A stretch of 26,805 bases of DNA, taken from contig CAIKKV010000301.1 in assembly GCA_903828035.1 (NCBI GenBank), forward strand, positions 1-26,805, written 5' to 3'. The notes under the pieces were generated by a model. The model did no database searches, was not told the origin of the DNA, and saw only the letters and a program-made list of their open reading frames with translations. The translations under genes were made by a program, and so were the position numbers. Positions 23,872-26,805 of this stretch are shown here, in pieces. The stretch is from an uncultured bacterium. GTDB taxonomy: Bacteria > Verrucomicrobiota > Kiritimatiellia > CAIKKV01. The stretch's first letter is position 1; each line of letters begins with the position of its first letter.

Positions 23872-25230
23872 ATGATGCGAAATATCACGGCCGGTTTTGT
23901 GGGATTCGGCGAAATCAATACGCCGCGCGATCTGATTGAACGCAAGTGCTCGAACGCCCAACAGCTTCTGGCCGCCCAGGGCCTGGACCTGGCGGCCACG
24001 GCGCCCGTGAGCGACGATCCGGCCGGCCGGGATGTCGCGCGGGCGATCGCCGAGCTGGGCCAGTCCGACTTCGACCTGCTGATCCTCTGCGTGGCGGGCT
24101 GGATTCCCTCCCACGCCGTCATCGCCATCGCGGATGCCTTCCGCCACAAGCCCATGGTGCTGTGGGGGCTCACCGGCTGGAGCGAGGGCGGCCGCTTTGT
24201 CACCACCGCCGACCAGGCCGGCACCACGGCGCTCCGGAAGCCGATGCAGGATCTGGGCTACCGATTCAAGTACGTGCCCACGTTCTACGGCGAAGCGCCG
24301 GAGCTGGGCCCGGTCCTGGCCTACGCCAAGGCCGCCCGGGCCGCGGCGCTCCTGCGCGGAGCGCGGATCGGCATGATGGGCTACCGGGACATGAACCTCT
24401 ATGGCACGCTTCACGACGGCGTGTCGCTGCGCGGCACCATCGGCCCCGAAGTCGAGGTCTTCGAAATGCTCGAGGTGGCGCAGCTCATGGAAAAGGTCGC
24501 GGAGAAAGACGTTCAAGCGCTCGCCGCCGCGCTCCGCAAGCGCTGGGCGTTCACCAAGCCGCCGGCCGCCGGCACGATCGAGAACAGCGTGCGGCTCTAC
24601 CTGGGCGTCCACGCGAAAGTGGCCGAGCGGGGCTACCAGGCTATTTCACTCAAGGATGTGGACGGCGTCAAGAAGTTGATGAAATTCGCGCCCGCCGGCG
24701 CGTTCATGCTCCTGCACGAGGAGGATGACATCTGCACCGTGCCGGAAAACGACGTCCTGGGCGCCGTGACGCAATTGATGACGCGGTTTGTCACGGGCCA
24801 GGTCGGCGCCTATATGGAGTTCTACGAGTTCATGCGAAACGGCGTGCTGATGGGCGTGCCCGATTACGTGCCCACCGAGATCGTGGACGGCCCGGTCAAG
24901 GTCATGCCCACCGCCTTCGGCGAGTTCGGGGAGGGTCTGCTGAACGTCTCCAAGGTCAAAACCGGCAAGGTCACGCTCGCTCGCCTGACCTGCACCAACG
25001 GCCGCTACGCGCTGCATCTCGTCACCGGCACCGCCGCCACGCCGCGAAGCTGGGAAGAGGCCGGCTGGCGGCCGCCCGCCCCGCAACTGCCCAGTCTCGA
25101 AATCACCCTGGATGTACCCATAACCGATTTCGTCCAGAAGGTGCTGGGCCAGCATTACATCATTTCCTATGGCGACAACACGGAAGCGCTCAGGGACCTA
25201 TGCGCCCTTCTGGGCGTGGAGGTTTGGTGA
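23872..25230 (+). CDS. L-fucose/L-arabinose isomerase-fold sugar isomerase
   Basis: The 452-residue protein has the two Rossmann-like domains and C-terminal barrel of the FucI/AraA superfamily, Mn-dependent aldose-ketose isomerases. TPEN/PEND-type metal residues are visible: Glu292 in PENDVLGA and His428 in GQHYIISYGD, with Glu316 (MEFYEF) where FucI has a ligand Asp. The N-terminal domain contains LILCVAGW and WGLTGWSEGG, and TFYGE and RIGMMGYRD lie before residue 175, as in uncharacterised branches of the family. Length is shorter than FucI (about 590) and near other short members. AGGGA lies six bases before the ATG at 23872 (a second ATG follows directly). The stop overlaps the HAD start as GTGA. 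With the FGGY kinase upstream it should isomerise an aldose, or a modified aldose, to the ketose that the kinase uses. Substrate unknown. Confidence 0.85.
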   Translation: MMRNITAGFVGFGEINTPRDLIERKCSNAQQLLAAQGLDLAATAPVSDDPAGRDVARAIAELGQSDFDLLILCVAGWIPSHAVIAIADAFRHKPMVLWGLTGWSEGGRFVTTADQAGTTALRKPMQDLGYRFKYVPTFYGEAPELGPVLAYAKAARAAALLRGARIGMMGYRDMNLYGTLHDGVSLRGTIGPEVEVFEMLEVAQLMEKVAEKDVQALAAALRKRWAFTKPPAAGTIENSVRLYLGVHAKVAERGYQAISLKDVDGVKKLMKFAPAGAFMLLHEEDDICTVPENDVLGAVTQLMTRFVTGQVGAYMEFYEFMRNGVLMGVPDYVPTEIVDGPVKVMPTAFGEFGEGLLNVSKVKTGKVTLARLTCTNGRYALHLVTGTAATPRSWEEAGWRPPAPQLPSLEITLDVPITDFVQKVLGQHYIISYGDNTEALRDLCALLGVEVW

Positions 25231-25886
25231 AAGCCGTCATTTTCGATATGGATGGAGTGCTGGCCGATTCCGAGCCTCTCATCTGCGCCGCCGCCATGGC
25301 CATGTTCAAGGAGCGCGGACTGACGGTTCAGCCGGAAGATTTCCATCCCTTCGTGGGAACCGGGGAAAACCGCTTCATCGGCGGGGTGGCGGAGAAATAT
25401 GGGCATCTCCTGGACATCGTCGAGGCCAAGCGACGCACCTACGAGCTCTACCTGGAACTGATGCCCGGCCGACTCAAGGTGTTTCCGGGCGCGGTGGCGC
25501 TGGTCAAGGCGTGCCGGGCCGGCGGCTTCAAAACCGCCCTCGCCTCCAGCGCGGACCTGATCAAGGTGGCGGCCAACCTGACCGCCATCGGCCTTCCCCC
25601 TTCGGAATGGGGCGCGGTCGTCACGGCGGAAGACGTCACGCTTCGCAAGCCAGCCCCCGACATCTTCCTCGCCGCCGCCCGCCGGCTGAACTGCGCGCCG
25701 GCCGACTGCACGGTCGTCGAGGACGCCGTCAGCGGCGTGGCCGCCGCCAAAGCCGCCGGCATGCGCTGCGTGGCCGTGGCCCAGACCTTTCCCGCGGAGC
25801 GCCTCAGCCAGGCCGACCTGGTCCGCACACATATTGCCGATATCACCCTCGCCGATCTTAGCGGATTTACGCTCCCGCAATCTTGA
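25227..25886 (+). CDS. HAD-superfamily phosphatase / beta-phosphoglucomutase-like
   Basis: The 219-residue protein is a subfamily IA HAD hydrolase. Motif I is FDMDG (Asp7 nucleophile, Asp9 acid), motif II is the Ser pair in ALASSAD, motif III is Lys in LRKPAPD and motif IV is VVEDAVSG. The helical cap spans about residues 16-80. This combination fits beta-phosphoglucomutases and sugar-phosphate phosphatases, which cannot be told apart here. I choose the GTG start at 25227: GGAGG lies four bases upstream, and GTGA overlaps the isomerase stop. An ATG at 25200 would add nine residues. It closes the sugar operon and probably handles a phosphorylated intermediate or removes an overflow product. 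The TM2 promoter begins within its last codons. Confidence 0.9.
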   Translation: MKAVIFDMDGVLADSEPLICAAAMAMFKERGLTVQPEDFHPFVGTGENRFIGGVAEKYGHLLDIVEAKRRTYELYLELMPGRLKVFPGAVALVKACRAGGFKTALASSADLIKVAANLTAIGLPPSEWGAVVTAEDVTLRKPAPDIFLAAARRLNCAPADCTVVEDAVSGVAAAKAAGMRCVAVAQTFPAERLSQADLVRTHIADITLADLSGFTLPQS

Positions 25887-25911
25887 CAGTTTAGTCATAT
25901 TGACTTATGGT
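25883..25911 (+). promoter_or_regulatory. Promoter of the TM2 gene
   Basis: A perfect TTGACA (25883-25888), a 17-base spacer and TATGGT (25906-25911, 4/6). The -35 contains the TGA stop of the HAD gene. Transcription should start near 25918, ahead of the SD AGGAGG at 25921-25926. Confidence 0.7.
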
Positions 25912-25934
25912 TTGCCGAAAAGGAGGAGTGCGCA

Positions 25935-26192
25935 ATGACACAGATTCCGGGGGCTGAAAAGAAGACGGTTGCGGGTATCCTGGCGATTCTTCTGGGAGCG
26001 CTGGGCATCCACAAGTTCTATCTGGGCTACAAGCAGGAAGGGCTCATCATGCTGCTCGTCAGCGTGCTGACCTGCGGCTTCGGGGCTGGCATCATGGGCA
26101 TTATCGGCCTGGTCGAAGGCATCATGTACCTGACCAAGCCCGATGAAGAGTTCGTGGCCACCTACATCACCAATAAAAAGGGCTGGTTCTAA
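25935..26192 (+). CDS. TM2 domain-containing membrane protein
   Basis: An 85-residue protein with the TM2 signature: AGILAILLGALGIHKFYLG (residues 13-31) forms the first membrane helix and its conserved Gly-His-Phe-Tyr-Leu-Gly turn, followed by a second helix from about 36 to 65. The N-terminus (about 10 residues) and a short C-terminal tail ending GWF are soluble. TM2 proteins are small and widespread with no settled biochemical function. AGGAGG lies eight bases before the ATG, a strong RBS. It is the first gene after its own promoter and is followed 14 bases later by a strong terminator that precedes the DUF2752 gene. Confidence 0.92.
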   Translation: MTQIPGAEKKTVAGILAILLGALGIHKFYLGYKQEGLIMLLVSVLTCGFGAGIMGIIGLVEGIMYLTKPDEEFVATYITNKKGWF

Positions 26193-26206
26193 GCCCTGTC
26201 ACAAGG

Positions 26207-26239
26207 AAGGCCGCATCCCTACGGATGCGGCCTTTTTTT
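26207..26239 (+). terminator. Strong intrinsic terminator between TM2 and DUF2752 genes
   Basis: AAGGCCGCATCC (26207-26218) and GGATGCGGCCTT (26223-26234) form a perfect 12-bp stem with a CTAC loop. Seven T residues (26233-26239) follow. The next base is the A of the ATG at 26240. Confidence 0.93.
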
Positions 26240-26638
26240 ATGCGTCCTGTTCGTCCTGCAACTTTCTATCTACTCCTGGCCACGGGCCCCGCCCTCTTTG
26301 CCCTGGGCCTGATGGCCCGGCTAATGCCGGATCATGCCCGCCCCCTGTGCCTGACCCACCAGCTGACCGGCCTGCCCTGCCCCGGCTGCGGCTCGTTCCG
26401 GGCCCTCTGCCTCTTCACAACGGGCCACTTGCCGCAAGCCTTCCTCACCCAGCCGTTCATGACCTTGGTGTATACGGCGCTCGCCTTGGCCTCAATGACG
26501 GCCTGGCTCTTGTGGCTGCTGAACAAGCCCACGCCAACATTGCCGGCCATCCCCACCAAAGCCTGGAAGTGGCTGATCGCCGCCCTGGCGCTCGCGCTCC
26601 TGCTCAATTGGGCCTATCTGGTGGCGGCGGGCGTTTAG
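26240..26638 (+). CDS. DUF2752 family small membrane protein
   Basis: The 132-residue protein carries the DUF2752 signature CPGCGSFRAL with Cys47 and Cys50, preceded by a membrane helix (about 10-27) and followed by two more (about 70-92 and 109-130). The family is small, membrane-embedded and uncharacterised, and often sits next to TM2 genes in Bacteroidota and PVC genomes (from memory). The only start that gives a family-like N-terminus is the ATG at 26240, which directly follows the terminator T-run; ATG at 26225 lies inside the terminator stem. There is no SD and no promoter of its own that I can see. Expression must therefore depend on readthrough or on initiation without a leader. It ends 11 bases before the right-hand repeat. 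Confidence 0.85.
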   Translation: MRPVRPATFYLLLATGPALFALGLMARLMPDHARPLCLTHQLTGLPCPGCGSFRALCLFTTGHLPQAFLTQPFMTLVYTALALASMTAWLLWLLNKPTPTLPAIPTKAWKWLIAALALALLLNWAYLVAAGV

Positions 26639-26649
26639 CTCCCTACAGG

Positions 26650-26773
26650 GGCGCTTCCGGGTTTGTGGGGGGAATATATATTTACGCATCTTGGCGCCAG
26701 TTTCGCCAAACGCAAATTTCCTTATATTTATTGATCTTATTCTGTCATCCCGAGCGGAGGCACGCTTCGGGCC
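26650..26773. repeat. Terminal inverted repeat, right copy (dispersed repeat)
   Basis: Reverse complement of bases 1-124 with five substitutions and no indel. Here the outer boundary is visible: similarity can be followed to 26773, where the left copy runs off the window. The following 32 bases (26774-26805) include GTCGAGGGATCTC, a phrase common in dispersed GC-rich repeats of unrelated bacteria. They probably belong to the same element, whose full length is therefore more than 124 bases. The frame reading CHPERR at its end is a known by-product of such repeats, not a gene. Confidence 0.9.
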
Positions 26774-26805
26774 GGAGTCGAGGGATCTCCGGGTTTAGAC
26801 GGTAA

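Noticed and set aside
22236..24227. A 663-codon minus-strand frame opposite the ceramidase-fold gene
   Set aside because: Antisense shadow; Arg/Ala/Gly-rich, no motif.
26143..26805. A 220-codon plus-strand frame running into the right repeat
   Set aside because: It overlaps TM2 and DUF2752 genes in another frame; its end is repeat-derived sequence.
1..26805. The inverted repeats as ends of a 26.8-kb transposon
   Set aside because: No transposase, no target duplication visible, and the contents are core metabolism (murA, tkt). A dispersed repeat at assembly ends is simpler.

Overview
GC-rich bacterial DNA, gene-dense, on both strands, with no rRNA, tRNA, CRISPR array, transposase or phage gene that I can see. 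The gene content points to the PVC superphylum, most likely Kiritimatiellota, Lentisphaerota or Verrucomicrobiota. The reasons are a MurA with Asp in place of the catalytic Cys, a GT3 (eukaryote-type) glycogen synthase, pyrophosphate-type phosphofructokinases, two UroD-like proteins, a GH172/DUF2961 protein, and large secreted carbohydrate-active proteins. This placement is inference from gene families, not from a marker gene. Both ends carry the same 124-bp sequence in opposite orientation (119/124 identical). The window therefore looks like a segment bounded by two copies of a dispersed repeat, probably a whole contig that stopped at repeats.

Layout: (1) 181-4102, minus strand: operon tkt - murA - TRIC/UPF0126 channel. 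(2) 4362-5513: DUF4143-type AAA ATPase with its own promoter. (3) 5544-11837: polysaccharide-related genes: GH172 protein, a convergent secreted beta-helix protein, then an alpha/beta-hydrolase directly abutting a secreted heparinase II/III-type lyase. (4) 11856-13058: a lipoprotein with 18 CxxC motifs, from its own near-leaderless promoter. (5) 13059-14873, minus: glycogen synthase. (6) 14967-15777: an unknown Cys-containing small protein and a small secreted beta-barrel candidate. (7) 15784-20625, minus: UroD-like protein, two tandem PPi-type phosphofructokinases, and a second UroD-like protein. (8) 20797-25886: catabolic operon of FGGY sugar kinase, ceramidase-fold hydrolase, fucose/arabinose-isomerase-fold protein and HAD phosphatase, coupled by ATGA and GTGA overlaps. 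(9) 25935-26638: TM2-domain protein, a strong terminator, and a DUF2752 protein whose start codon sits at the end of the terminator T-run.

Together this reads as a glycan-degrading, fermentative or energy-limited lifestyle. Secreted lyase, esterase and beta-helix proteins would attack a polyanionic or acylated polysaccharide. An isomerase/kinase pair would convert a released sugar to a ketose phosphate. Transketolase and PPi-dependent phosphofructokinases would feed glycolysis while saving ATP, and glycogen synthase would store surplus. No transporter or transcription regulator for these functions lies in the window. The least familiar elements are the 18-CxxC lipoprotein, the ceramidase-like protein that lacks a metal-binding His, and the sugar operon of unknown substrate.
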